Of a stretch of 64,000 nucleotides of DNA, positions 1 through 11,083 are shown piece after piece; position 1 is the stretch's first letter, and the number at the start of each line of letters is the position of its first letter. The translations under genes and the position numbers were made by a program. Below the pieces are notes generated by a model that worked only from the letters and a program-made list of their open reading frames with translations, was not told the DNA's origin and made no database searches. Source of the stretch: Siphonodentalium dalli (taxonomy: Eukaryota; Mollusca; Scaphopoda; Gadilida; Siphonodentaliidae); contig CP136062.1 of the NCBI GenBank assembly GCA_032622095.1, forward strand, positions 145,331,589-145,395,588, given 5' to 3'.

Positions 1-1017
1 CATAAGGGGGGTCAAGTTAAGTCCTGTGGTATGGGGGTGTAGCGTGTATCAGTTCCCAGACTGTTATATTTGCGTTTTCAATGTCGTTGCGTGACATTTT
101 GACCTCTGGTGACGTCATCGATGTCAACATCCTATATTTGGTGTTCCAGTACCTGCAAAATGACATATCACCTGTTAAAATCCATTCACAATGCCATTAC
201 TTATGTGGGATATCACTTCCCCCACCCAATCATAATCGGAAGATAATGGTAACTGAGAAAGGCTAAAAAATTACTCAGTAGGTACTAGGTACACTGGGAC
301 CCAAAATATTTGCTGTTAACATCATTTTCCCTCAATAATACACATTAGGGCACATGAAAATACCAAAGAAGTAAAGAAGTGTGGGGGGGGTGCACGAGGG
401 TCCTGTCAGGCCATGGACTAAAACCGACTTGGCTCATTCGAACGTCGCATAATGCTGTGAACATGTCTGTTGTTTGTTTGGGATCCAAACACTGTGTTCA
501 AATTGTGTTTTGTTTTGACCATAATGCGTATTTCTGTGACATATTGTCAGTAGAAAGGTATAGTTCAAGTAATTATCAACCTATTTCGATACCGGGGAAA
601 TTTCAAAAGCGAAGAGCATTAGGTGTATTTTTGGAGCGTCGCCATGTGGCTTTAAATTGTTAGCTAAATAAGTGGATTGTGATAATAAATTCATACACAT
701 TTCGCAGTGTTGTGATTGACACACATCGAATTCCGCTTTGTCAATCACTTTATCGGCGAAAACGTCGAGCATTCGCGCGGGTATATCTGCTAAACCTCTC
801 TAGTATTTACACATAAAAGATCAGACTTCAAATCGCCACGGTTCTCTAATATTCAGGTGTTATTTGCCTGGTTGACTCATATCCGGACATTTTGATTAAT
901 CTGGTGTCAAAACGTTTCAGAACATTTCAGACTATAACATACATTCTTTGGGCTTTAAAAGACTTAATGGTGCACACGTGTATACCAATATTCTTGATCA
1001 CCCACCCTAGCATCGGG
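1..1017. other. AT-rich sequence without a recognised gene
   Basis: I see no splice-bounded exon, RNA gene or clear repeat here. A short G run (about 383-390) is the only notable local feature. The open frames in both strands are short and lack recognisable motifs. Confidence 0.5.
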
Positions 1018-1020
1018 TCA

Positions 1021-1160
1021 TGTGATAATCTCACTTAGTCCTGGCGCACTAACATAAATATTCACAGTCATGCATCATGCTTGTGATACTCTCACTTAGT
1101 CCTGGCGCACTATATATTATAAGACAAATATTCACAGTTGTGCATCATGATTGTGATATT
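1021..1160 (+). repeat. Two-copy tandem repeat, about 61-70 bp
   Basis: The word TCACTTAGTCCTGGCGCACT occurs at 1031 and again at about 1092. Each copy is preceded by TGTGATA and followed by an AAATATTCACAGT-type segment and a GCATCATG word. A third, partial TGTGATAT start follows at about 1151. The second copy carries a small insertion (TATATTATAAGAC). Confidence 0.75.
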
Positions 1161-2084
1161 TAAGTTATGTAAACAATTTGTTTTGCTCTTCAACTTTCGG
1201 TTGCATTCAGAACGTGCATTCAAAATTATTTAAATTCAGTATATTGTTGTTATCTGCTATATCACGATGAATCCTATAAATTTCTCGCCCTAAATAACGG
1301 TGAACCATCTTGATCTGGACTTGTGGCAGGTGAGTTATACTAGAAACGAAATACGAGATTACTCTCACACAATCATATGAGTCATTGAAACATATTTTAA
1401 TAGTATACTACGATACATGCAGCGACTGGGAGATTGGAGGACAAGTTCTTGCAACTTAGATGGACTTCCGCCCCCACAATACAGAATATTTATAACAACT
1501 TGTAACAACAGATTGATATATAATCAATTCGTCGTGAAAGATGCGCGCTTACAAGGATAGTTATATATGAATTCTAAATGTAATATCTGACTTTTCGGAC
1601 TGAACTGATAGCGATAAACATAACTGTGAAAACCAAATTCAGTTATCTGGAATGGTACGGGAGAACAACAGAGTAAAATCGATTAGAGGTGTGCATGCAT
1701 ATCTATGGGCGATAACTCCACAGGGAAAGCGCGGACACATCGATGTGTGCATATGATCCAATTTTCTATGCTCTGCTCTTTGTAATTTCCGAGAGAGTAA
1801 TATGACTTTTTTCAGATAAAGGGAGATAACTCGGACAATATCCGCTATATGACAATTAGTTAGAACTCGTTAGCTCCAACATACATGTGTACTTTTAGTT
1901 TGCTAATCCTCATAATTTCAGATATTGAGGCGTTGAAAAAATTGACCAGAATAATATTAATAATGAAAAATAATCGTAAAAGGTCGATAACTCCGTAAAT
2001 AATCGTCGGTCCGAAATCCGGATGCCTTTGATTTTGGTAGACCTCAGATGCCTACATTCCTCAGAGATTTCACGTCCTATACTG
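1161..2084. other. No recognised feature
   Basis: AT-rich sequence. I find no supported exon, RNA or repeat structure on either strand. Confidence 0.45.
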
Positions 2085-2362
2085 CCTTTAGTTTCTGAGT
2101 ATTTCTAATTACACGGAAAACGGCACAAATACGCCCTGTCACTAACTCGCGGCCATATTGGATCCACCAGGCCCGATTCCGTGATGCCATTGATTCATCT
2201 AGCGCAGTTGGTAATATCCCGTAGAGAAAATTATCCCACTTCCAAGTCAGGGAACCTAAACATAACAACGCAACACAACTTTTACCTAAATAATTTAACC
2301 GTATATATGATAATCTTACCAATAAAAACTAGGTTTTAAATATTTATTTTAACTAGTATCAA
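2085..2362 (+). repeat. Outer left arm of a large interrupted inverted repeat
   Basis: Read on the + strand this segment matches, as reverse complement, two separate segments to the right. Positions 2085-2275 match 9386-9665 (shared words GGGATAATTTTCT and CGAGTTAGTGACAGGGC on the minus strand here). Positions 2253-2360 match 8165-8257 (shared CGCAACACAAC and CAATAAAAACTAG). Identity by eye is about 85 percent. The arm stops abruptly at GTATCAA followed by a 14-base G run and resumes at 6193. Confidence 0.8.
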
Positions 2363-3355
2363 CGGGGGGGGGGGGGGTCGTGAAAAAAATTCCGACACAA
2401 AGCCGGGGGTGGGGGGGGTGGGGTCGCAGCTCCTGAAAACACGTTTTTTGCCGGTGTTTTCTGGTGCTTGCAAATTTTTTCCTTTTGCCCTTTTTTCACC
2501 TAATTACAAGCTGTTTAGCCTATATATTGATTGTTTTGATGTGTTATGATCTAAATAACACATGTAGTGTACACACAAGATACTAGGTACATATATCTGT
2601 GGTCAGGTTGGCCTCAGAATGTTTTGATTATTTGGTCCCTACTAATACTAAGTAAACCTTCGTGAAATTTTTAACTGCGCTGGCCCACCTGGGTTGGATA
2701 ACCACTTGGTATGTAAATATATTATAATGAACTCTAAAGACAAATAAACCACATATACTTCAGTAAGTAAAATAAAATATCACATTACCACTAGCTGTGG
2801 TATCAAACTGAAATTCAACTCTCCAATTAAGTCTGATATGAAGCTGAAATAATGTGTAAAATAAATGTATAACATGCCTGTTCTCTAATCTATAAACATG
2901 TTTCTGGCACAAAGTTACTAATACTATAAAAGACAAAAGTGCTACAGTGTTACATACCCAATTATTAATGAACAGACATTCACATGGATCTCAATCAGTC
3001 TCAATAGCATTGTCTTAGTAAAACATGACTGTCTTTCACTTGTGAAATAATGAGATATTATTTATTTATATGCGCTATTCTACAACCATTTAGCTATTGT
3101 TAATATTAAAATGATCCATCTAACCACGTACACTGCATATTGTAAAACAGGCAAGAAACAGTTTGATAAGTGTCTAGTCTGAAATACTTGGGTAATTTTG
3201 TACCAGAAAATGCAACCAAAGTTTCTTGTTAAACTCATTCATTTCTTAATCCAGATTAGAGAAAGATTTTGTAAGTCACTTTGCACAACGATAATTGAAA
3301 CTTCACCTGAGTTTAAATTAACTTAAATAATTTTTCAATCAGCTTCAACGTTTTT

Positions 3356-3730
3356 ATGTTTACCCATACCATAGTATGGTAAACATAGTGTCGTTGCCCG
3401 GATTGACCACTCGTCGTTCGTCCGTCCGTCTGTCTGTCTGTCTGTCCGTCTGTCTGTCCGTAGACACTTTACGAGTAATGCGATAACTCAAACATTTTCT
3501 ATCCGATCGAAACCAAATTTTGTATATGGGTTTCTCAGCCCAAAATACAGATCGAGTTCGAATTTGGGTTTGGTCCGAGTTTTTGTTACAGAGTTATGGC
3601 CCTTTTTCAACTTAGAATTCACGCATTCTGCCATAACTCAATACAGATCGAGTCCGAATATGGGTTTGATCCGATAAATTTTAAAGGAGTTATGACCCTT
3701 TTTTTCAAGAACAAAACATTTAAAAAAAAA
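3356..3730 (+). mobile_element. Pearl/HINE-like element, short or truncated copy
   Basis: It begins with a hairpin: ATGTTTACC at 3356-3364 pairs with GGTAAACAT at 3378-3386, directly after a T run. A (TCCG/TCTG)n microsatellite follows at about 3419-3462. Then come core words shared with the element at 43505: a CAGATCGAGTTCGAAT-type word, 'ATATGGGTTT', and GAGTTATG.CCC before CTTAGA. The core word CAGATCGAG occurs twice (about 3548 and 3642), so the core is partly duplicated. The right end is not clear and runs into A/T-rich sequence near 3730. Confidence 0.55.
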
Positions 3731-5536
3731 ATTCAATTTTTTTAGATTTAGCTCCTTGCTAAATTTAGCGTATACAAATATTAAATTTTGTTTGAACTTT
3801 AATAACAATAAAAAAAAAATTGACACTTTCATTTATTTTAGTTTTATACAATTAATTATGTGTGATATCCTGTTTTGAAAATATGAAGATTTTATTGCAA
3901 TAGTTTCATGTAATATAATGATATCAATAACTTACCATGTGATCATCCAACATCCAGAGTATATGAGAGGATTTTTATAGATGTTGTCATTCCAAGTGAA
4001 ATCTGTTATGAAATGAGTGATGACATGATACAGAGCTCTAGTGGGTCAAGCAAGATAAACAACACTGGTGGCTGGCTGTTTGTTTATTCTAACTGTCAAA
4101 TTGATTAATGGCAGCACAAGACTGGTGTTTTTCCTATTCTTGAAATTCGGTGAGATAAGGGCCCCCCTCACCTATATAAGTGTCTTCTAAATTCCATTAA
4201 AATTTGCTTCAAAAATAATTAACCCTTTCCAAGGTTTCCATAGACACATGCTATAATGTACATGGACTCTTCCTCATATCTCTTAATATCTATTGGGTAT
4301 CTTTGCGCACTATTCACTTCTATCAATTTTTGTATTGACTGATTAATTGATTTTTGAAAAATATATTAACCCTTCAGACACGTGCTTTCAATTTGAAATT
4401 AAAACAACAGCTGATAGCCAATATGATTTATCTATGCAATGGGAAACAGGCAGATAAATATACATGACTATTGTAAGTGATGACTTGTTTTGAAAATCAA
4501 TATGGTAGATGTTAGTCTTTCCAGGAACCTTATTTTCCCATTTCCCAAGCTACTTGTAAAACATTGTAATGTGTGAAACCATGCTAACTTACTTTCTTTT
4601 ATATGAACGATTTAGTGGTCATAGGGGCCAGCATCCCCATCATATTATGTCTGTATAACATTATATAGATAATACTTTTGAATTGTATAAACTACATATA
4701 TTTTTGAAAACCATACACCCCTGTTATGAAACACTTAATCTTATTTATACACAGGTCAGATCTGATCTTATATCTGTCAATGTTTGATAAACAAATAACT
4801 GGGGATAATGGGGGAAGGGGGGGTGTAATTAAAGTACCATTTAAATACGAGATGGAATCCCCTACATATATGTCGTTCTAAGCAGTCTGGCTTGTCAACA
4901 ATTATAATTTCTCTTTAGAAGTGAATAATAAATTTTGAATATCTGGCATGTCAAAAGTGGCAAAGATAGGGATTTATCACTTTTGCTTCCAATGAGTTAA
5001 CTTAAACTCATAAACATGTCCTCCGAAATCACTAAACCATTGTATCTCACAGTGAGAGGTCCTTGTGTGAATAGGGACAGAGTTATGAGATTTAAAACTA
5101 CTCCTCCCCAACCCAAATACTTTATTCATTCTTAAGACAAATTATTTGAGCTTTTGATTTCAAGTTGGGTACTGATATATGGATTAATTCCTGTGATCAT
5201 ATCTTTGACAAATTATCAGTTATGGCTAGTCGCTAACGCCAAGGTATGGGTTAAACATCTGCCGATCGTGATCGGCCTCTCGTTCAATATTCGATTTAGA
5301 AATGTTAGTTGAACGACATCGATGATAAAATGAAAATGAATATATCTGATACATTTTGCATAGAAAGTCACTGCTACATCTGCCTCCATTAAATCCAATA
5401 AGATCGGAGTGGATCGTTCATAGGAAACTATATTAATACCACCAGTCAAAACACTTATAAGGACACACTTCCAATGGAAATATATAGGACATGTATACAC
5501 TTTATGAAATACTGCATAACAAAAAGAGCTGAACTG

Positions 5537-5816
5537 TCTCAGCACAAGCAATACACTCATATGAGATTTAAAACATTTATCTAGAAAACCCCATCTCAAC
5601 CTGGGCAGCATATAATTTTCCGGTGTGTTGTGTGTTTACTAGCAACTTTAAAAAATATATAAAGTAAACACGAGTGCATTTCATGGATAAATGCACATTA
5701 CACAAAGTCCAGTGCAAAGTCTGGAATAAATAATTAGATAAAATATTGTTTCACTGGTTGTGTTGAGTTTTTCATGATAAATGTTTTTAATCTCATGAGT
5801 GTATTGCTTGTGCTCA
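5537..5816. repeat. Foldback with about 40-bp arms
   Basis: CACAAGCAATACACTCAT at about 5540 is repeated in inverse orientation as ATGAGTGTATTGCTTGTG at about 5797. The match extends through ATAAATGTTTTTAAT on the inner side. The loop of about 200 bp contains two smaller hairpins, one with GTGCATTT/AAATGCAC stems. The 131-codon minus-strand frame at 5216-5611 overlaps the left arm and has no recognisable motif. Confidence 0.7.
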
Positions 5817-6192
5817 TAGTTATAATTTATTAGTATTTGAGCTTAACTGGTGGCGAAAGTACACCAAAGTTGGATGATGCTTGAAGAAAAAGAATGGTCA
5901 AATTACGAATGACTGATAATTATTATATATGTTCATTCTAATTTAACCATTCTCTGTTTCTCAACATCAGCCACCTTCACTGGACATTCTACACCATGAT
6001 GTCTTTGCCTATAATGGCTCTCCAGCTTGATAAATTTCATTCAAATGTGACTGGAAAGGGGTGGGGGTCCCAAAACCATGATCGAAAACAATATTTTTTT
6101 TGCACAAAGAGGGGGGGGGGTGGGGGTCCAAAGTGCTGCAAAAAAAAAATTCAGCGTTGTGTATGCAAATTTTTTCCTGCCCCCCCCCCCTG

Positions 6193-6402
6193 GTATCAAT
6201 GTGAAAAAGGAGGGATATTCTGAATTGAACAGAAAAGAACCGTGACAACTTCAGAATAACGCTGAGTCAGTCTCTGTGGAAAATCAGTGAGAATTTACAC
6301 CACGATATACCAAAACTATTTTGGAGAAGGGTCCATAAAAACTATGTGAGGTATTCGAGTTTGATGGTGTGGCGTAACCGCCGTTCATGTGGAGACTAAC
6401 CC
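6193..6402 (+). repeat. Inner left arm of the large inverted repeat
   Basis: This 210-bp segment is the inverse of 7968-8164. Shared words include CAAAACTATTTT and GTTTGATGGTGTGG, with the same order and spacing throughout. It resumes directly after the poly-C end of the 3.8-kb insertion and the second copy of GTATCAA. Confidence 0.85.
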
Positions 6403-6439
6403 TGGTCCCTATGCAGACCACATCCGATCGTCACAAAAC

Positions 6440-6935
6440 TTCATATGGATCTTTTGGGTGACCAAACTTGGGTACCCCACTACCCAGCTTTTTTAAATAT
6501 CCAGTTGGTTACCCAGCTTTAACAAAATTTACATTTGGGTACCCAGCTTTATGAAATCTCACACATAATGTAATTTAATTAGTGATTGCCATCAGTTTTT
6601 TAAATAAACCTGTTAAATTTGTGAATACTTGTTTATGTATGATATTTATTCACCACGATATGCTTGACCACAGGAGCCTGGAATTTGGTCAAAAACCCTC
6701 TTTTATTGGCGGAACCTGCGGTCCGGGGCGCTGGTTCCGCCAATAACAGAGGGTTTTTGACCACATTCCAGGCTCCTGTAGCTTGACAATAGCGGAGAGA
6801 ATAATTGTAGGCACAGGACATAGGCCCTGCGGGTTACTTTCATAAATGTGGGTACCGATACCCAAATTTAGATTTTATAAAAGCTGGGTACCCAATTGAA
6901 ATTTGTTATAAAAGCTGGGTACCCAACTGAACGAA
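6440..6935. repeat. Foldback built from GGGTACCCAGCTTT words
   Basis: The left half (about 6464-6560) repeats GGGTACCCAGCTTTA-type words at least three times. The right half (about 6845-6930) carries their reverse complements (TAAAAGCTGGGTACCCAA) in mirrored order. The intervening A/T-rich stretches also mirror each other. A second, unrelated small foldback (6669-6780) sits in the middle. Confidence 0.75.
6669..6780. mobile_element. 112-bp MITE nested in a foldback, 7-bp duplication
   Basis: The ends form an inverted repeat of about 45 bp: ACAGGAGCCTGGAAT at the left and its inverse at the right, continuing through GGTCAAAAACCCTCT and TTATTGGCGGAACC around a GC-rich loop of about 17 bases. 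GCTTGAC flanks it directly at 6662-6668 and 6781-6787. It carries no coding capacity. Confidence 0.75.
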
Positions 6936-6955
6936 AGGCGGTGATAGTTATGGGA

Positions 6956-7787
6956 GGCCCTTTTCACATTTATTATTTATTTACGCTTAAGCGCAAATAT
7001 TTGCGCTTAATTGCAAATAACCTCTATCATTTTTGCTTAAACGCAAATATTTATGCTTAAGCGTAAATGTTTATGCTTGAGTGTTAACCATTTGCACTTA
7101 AACAAAAATCATTTACGCTTAAGGGCAAATCATTTGCGCTTAATCGCAAATAAAAATTAATATTCATTGATCCCCCCTGAATTAATTTTAATTGGCACAG
7201 GCCTAAACACATCACTCAAGTCTATATAGGCCCAACATATGAGGGAAGCAATCCCCCAGTAACCCCTAGATCCCTTTTATGACCATGGAAATGGTATACA
7301 CCATATGGATCCATATGAGGGAAGCAAGCCCCTGGTAACCCCTAATTAATTCCCTTTCTATGGCCATGGAAATTATATATATCTGTGCAGGAGATGTCCC
7401 TTTAATAAAATATACTAGAGCTCTGGGCGGGAGGCACCAATTCTTGGGACACCAGGGACAGAGATATATCGATGCTGATATGCATAATGGAAATATGTTT
7501 TTTCTTCAACTTCCATTCTGTATGGGGCTATTACTATGGGCCCATAATAATATACTTTGAGATGGACTCAATCATTCACAATCAGAGGGAAGTAATGGAG
7601 TGTTAGGTATTTGCACTTAAGCGCAAATGATTTTGCTTAAGCGCAATAAATTGATAGACACATATTTGCACTTAAGCGCAAAGTTGCGCTTAAGCGCAAA
7701 TGATTTATGCTCAAGCGCAAATCATTTACACTTAAGCGCAAATTATTTGCGCTTAAGCACACATAAATAATAAATGTGAAAAGGGCC
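6956..7787. mobile_element. 832-bp element with 25-bp TIR filled with AAGCGCAAAT words
   Basis: The ends are GGCCCTTTTCACATTTATTA and its inverse at 7763-7787. Just inside both ends lie clusters of the self-complementary word TTTGCGCTTAAGCGCAAA and variants, about eight at 6983-7150 and eight at 7605-7757. The middle (7150-7600) is ordinary sequence containing two diverged copies of an ATATGAGGGAAGCAA segment (about 7238 and 7315). I found no convincing target duplication. Confidence 0.7.
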
Positions 7788-7967
7788 ATTTCAGGGTCAG
7801 TGCATGCTTGAGTTGAACCATGAGTCTAGTCTAACTATAAGTTGTAGGCTAGTATTTAATTTTTTCTTCAAATTGAAATGTACCGGGTATATGAAATTAA
7901 TAAAAGAATACACTTTTAGTTCAAACAAATCAATTAAAGTCACGAAAATAATAACTTTGTAAAGTTC

Positions 7968-8257
7968 GGACTCTATATAAACGGCAGTAGCACCACACCA
8001 TCAAACTGAAATACCTCACACAGTTTTTATGAACACTACTCTAAAATAGTTTTGTATGTCGTGGTGTTCGTAAGTAAGATTTTCCCAGAGACTAATGCAA
8101 TGTTATTCTAACGTTGTGTTCTTTTATGTTGTGTTCAGGATATCCTTCCTTTTTTCACATTTATACAAGTTAAAATAAATATTTAAAATCTAGTTTTTAT
8201 TGATAAGATGATCATATATATGGTTAAATTAGTTAGGTAAATGTTGTGTTGCGTGGA
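7968..8257 (-). repeat. Inner right arm of the large inverted repeat
   Basis: 7968-8164 mirrors 6193-6402 and 8165-8257 mirrors 2253-2360. This arm is continuous where the left arm is split by the 3.8-kb insertion, so it shows the empty site. The match ends at TGTTGTGTTGCGT near 8257, where this arm in turn is interrupted. Confidence 0.85.
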
Positions 8258-8393
8258 TTTAGAGTTATCCCTCCTGTACATCTGGGATCTTAGCCAGTGG
8301 AGATTTACCGATTACAATCGAGCACCGTTCGACTGTTTCCGGGGATCTTATCGAGGGAAGAACAGAAAAAAAATCACAAAATGTGACACATAT

Positions 8394-9280
8394 CAGGGGG
8401 GGGGGGCGGAAAAAAAACGCAGACATAGGGTGGAAAAACTGTTTTCTTCGGTTTGGGTACCCCCCCCCCCCCCAAACAGCAAAAACTGCAGTTTTTTTCC
8501 ACTGACCATTTGACCACCCCCCCCCCCCGAAAAATCAAATCTACCCCAGCCGGACAACAACTCGGTTTGACCGGAAACCGAAAAAAACACCGGAGCATAC
8601 AATTCACGAGAAGGTGCTTGGTAACTTAGTTTAGATTATTATGACTAAAATGGTCATTGTCTACCAGTAGAACGCAGATTTGTACCTCGTGAGTCGTGAT
8701 GTCATGACATGTACAAACAATGTATATTGGTGATCGCAACGCTATGTTTGCACTTTAAAAAATGACAACTAGTCATTACCTCGACTTTGAAAAAGATGCA
8801 AATGAGATGAGTGAGATACCAGCATATAACTGTTTTCTGATACCATTGGAGGAGATATTGTTTAATACATGGGATAGTTCTGCAGTAAAAATTTGCCAGA
8901 TAAGCGATCGCAGGGTAGAATTCTGCATTAGACTGGTAGACACTGACATAGTCGCCATTATTAAGAGGGTTAATGAGGTTAATATCACATGTAAACCAAG
9001 ACAGTGGTTATCCAAAATTGTTTTATGTGGATTGTACTACTCATGTATATATGATTTGGATATTAAGGTTAATCAATATTCTATAAAATGAGAGAAAATT
9101 GAAGTTGTGAGTCTGAAAATACATATTTGGAAAAAAATTACATGCAAATTTGTTTCGACACCCCCCCCCCCCTAAATGAATAAGGAAAAAAATTACGTGT
9201 AAATTTTTTACGCCTAGGTACCCCCCCCACCCCCGGTACGTTATGTCCCGCAGTTATTTTCCGCCCCCCCCCCCCCCCTG
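8394..9280. mobile_element. 887-bp transposon-like element with poly-G TIRs
   Basis: The left end is CAGGGGGGGGGGGCGGAAAA followed by ACGCAGACATA. The right end read inward on the minus strand is CAGGGG(n), then CGGAAAATAACTGCGGGACATA. The two therefore agree for roughly 40 bp beyond the G run. The flanks CACATAT and CAGATAT are a 7-bp pair with one mismatch. Additional C runs lie subterminally (8460-8473, 8517-8528, 9161-9172, 9221-9228). It belongs to the same end-sequence family as 2363-6192. One 109-codon open frame (8762-9091) lies between the ends. Confidence 0.65.
8762..9091 (+). CDS. Hypothetical 109-residue ORF inside the poly-G element
   Basis: The frame is open from ATG to TGA and encodes an acidic N-terminal stretch followed by mixed sequence without homopolymers (for example RVEFCIRLVDTDIVAIIKR). 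I do not recognise a family, and no hAT transposase motif is evident. There are no visible splice sites. It may be a decayed element gene, a captured fragment or chance. The lengths of other unsupported frames in this window (up to 132 codons) mean chance cannot be excluded. Confidence 0.2.
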   Translation: MTTSHYLDFEKDANEMSEIPAYNCFLIPLEEILFNTWDSSAVKICQISDRRVEFCIRLVDTDIVAIIKRVNEVNITCKPRQWLSKIVLCGLYYSCIYDLDIKVNQYSIK

Positions 9281-9385
9281 CAGATATAGACAAAAAATGT
9301 AATATGCAATCGTAAACCAATCTTACAATTGCCGCCAAGCGAACTCCGGGAAGAATAGAGCGCTACATCATACGGCGGAGTATTT

Positions 9386-9665
9386 GTTATGTTTAGGGTT
9401 ACCTAACTTGAAACTGGGATAATTTTCTTTACGGGATATTACCAACTGCTCATCTAGCCCAGGTTCCGTAGTTTTAGTGCTACAGGTAAAAGTTCTGGAG
9501 TAGCGTTTCCATATATGGAGCTTTTGAATATTCATGACTTCCATAATTATATGGAAATGTTACTCCAGAACTTTGAACTGTAGCACCAACCCCACGGAAC
9601 CGGACCTGGTGGATATAATATGGATGCGAGTTAGTGACAGGGCGGATAGAAAAACAATATTCTTC
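9386..9665 (-). repeat. Outer right arm of the large inverted repeat, with internal foldback
   Basis: 9386-9460 and 9600-9665 mirror 2110-2275. Between them lies a foldback (9468-9600) absent from the left copy: GGTTCCGTAG / CTACGGAACC-type ends, AGTGCTACAG and AAAGTTCTGGAGTA, with their inverses on the other side of a short loop. The left copy instead has a short ATGAATCAATGG segment here. Confidence 0.75.
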
Positions 9666-10056
9666 CTCGGTTTCTCCATGACATTAGAATTATCGCGCAA
9701 ATTGCATGTTATTGCCATGTTCGTACTCTGTGTTATGTAAACAAACGCCATGGTATTAAACAATCAGTACGTAATGAGTATGCGATAAGCAAACCACTAA
9801 ACACCGCAAGACCCCACTATGTGAACTTCGGTTAGAAAGGGACACCAAATTGTTTACAACATACCGGTATAGCGCTCGTTAATGCTCGCCACTCAAGATT
9901 CCGGTGTAGAATGGGTCACCGTGAATCACTCCCCTTTAAAAAATCTCCACGGTGTTGAGTGTTTTTCTTATCGCTCACTATTTACGTGCTGTATGTCAAC
10001 AGACGCTCGGCTCACACACAGTGTGCTTTGTGGATAATATCGCATTCATACTATGA
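9666..10056. other. No recognised feature
   Basis: Unique-looking sequence. A weak inverted pair, CACCGTG at about 9918 and CACGGTG at about 9949, is too short to call. Confidence 0.4.
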
Positions 10057-10059
10057 TTA

Positions 10060-11083
10060 GGGTACGTTCATACGCTGGCAAAATTGCATTGTAAACTGCA
10101 AAAATGCCATGCCCGATGGTCGTTTAGTTAGCTGGCATTTTTGCCGACTACTACCAGCTCGTGCTCCATCGTGGCTGGCTGACAACAATCAACTATGAGT
10201 TATGATAACGGCGTGTACCTCTTTATCTGCGACCACACAATGAGGCCACTAACAATAATTCCTAGTGTCCGTGTTGTCCTTGATACGAATTGTGTATCGG
10301 GGAGAGGCATTCTCAGCGATTGTCACACACTTAATTGTACATGTAGATGCTTCTCCGTTATACGCGTGGAATCGCATGCCGTGGTATTAAGAGTCCCGAA
10401 AGTGGTACTTCTCATGTCAGAAATGTGGGAGCTAGGGGAAGGGAGCTGGCAAAATGGACATAAACAGTGTCGCCAACTTCATCTAAGATTTATGGGGGCA
10501 CGGACTCAGTATGAGTACTCGTTGTTTCAAATGTGCTTTATTCAACGAGCTTGGACAATTTCTCATTTATTATCGATCGGTATGACACATTGAGAGGACA
10601 TTTCATGCCTGCAACAATAGTTGGAAATTTCCGACCAAAACAGTTGGAATTTTGTGCTGATAACTTGTTATACCAAACAGTATTAAGTGTGATATTTGTT
10701 CATTTTAGACCGAAAGACCGATTTTTTGGACTGAAATGTAGCGATCATTTGAGAATTATCAACCATAGGGGGTGTTATGCTTCTCATATATCAGCAGCAT
10801 CCAATCGATGGAGCTGGTACTGGCGATCTCACATTCAAAAACTTATCAAGTGCATGACATTATTTTGACTGGCCTAAGAATATATGATAAGGACTGTGTT
10901 CTTTTTAATATATTGTGAACAGCTCAGCGATATCAGCAATCATGCAAAAAAAAACCGCCGTCGTACATGATCACTACTGACGCTGATTAGTTGACAACTG
11001 GCAGAAATTAATCCGTTTTGGCAATTTTTCAGTTGTCATTTTTGCAGTTTGCAGTGCAATATTGCCAGCATATGAACGTACCC
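10060..11083. mobile_element. PIF/Harbinger-like non-autonomous element, TTA duplication
   Basis: The ends are GGGTACGTTCATACGCTGGC and the inverse of GGGTACGTTCATATGCTGGC, giving a TIR of about 55 bp. Both flanks are TTA (10057-10059 and 11084-11086). Ends starting with GGG and a TWA duplication are typical of PIF/Harbinger, which is the basis of the assignment. Two overlapping + frames of 132 and 111 codons (10195-10593, 10533-10868) carry no DDE or Myb-like motif that I can recognise, and I do not call them genes. Confidence 0.75.

Larger units (their letters stand above)
2363..6192. mobile_element. Transposon-like insertion with poly-G/poly-C ends, hAT-like
   Basis: The left end is C plus 14 G followed by a GAAAAAAATT stretch. 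The right end, read inward on the minus strand, is CAGGGGGGGGGGG then GGAAAAAATTTGC. The two ends align as a terminal inverted repeat of roughly 30 bp and both carry CACAA.GC beyond the A tract. The flanks are a direct 7-bp duplication, GTATCAA, at 2355-2361 and immediately after the right end. The uninterrupted site is visible in the opposite arm of the host repeat near 8164 (GTATAAA on the minus strand). A CAGGGG start and a 7-8 bp duplication suggest the hAT superfamily, which is inference. No transposase was recognised inside, so the copy is probably non-autonomous. It contains a pearl-like fragment (3356-3730) and a foldback (5537-5816). Confidence 0.65.

Noticed and set aside
5216-5611. 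131-codon minus-strand frame
   Set aside because: No motif or splice context, and it overlaps a foldback arm.
8374-8607. Glycine/proline-rich frames near poly-G and poly-C runs (also 5996-6248, 9138-9338, 30095-30380)
   Set aside because: Homopolymer translations at transposon ends.
10195-10868. 132- and 111-codon frames as genes
   Set aside because: Inside a TIR element, no recognisable transposase or other domain; kept only as an observation.
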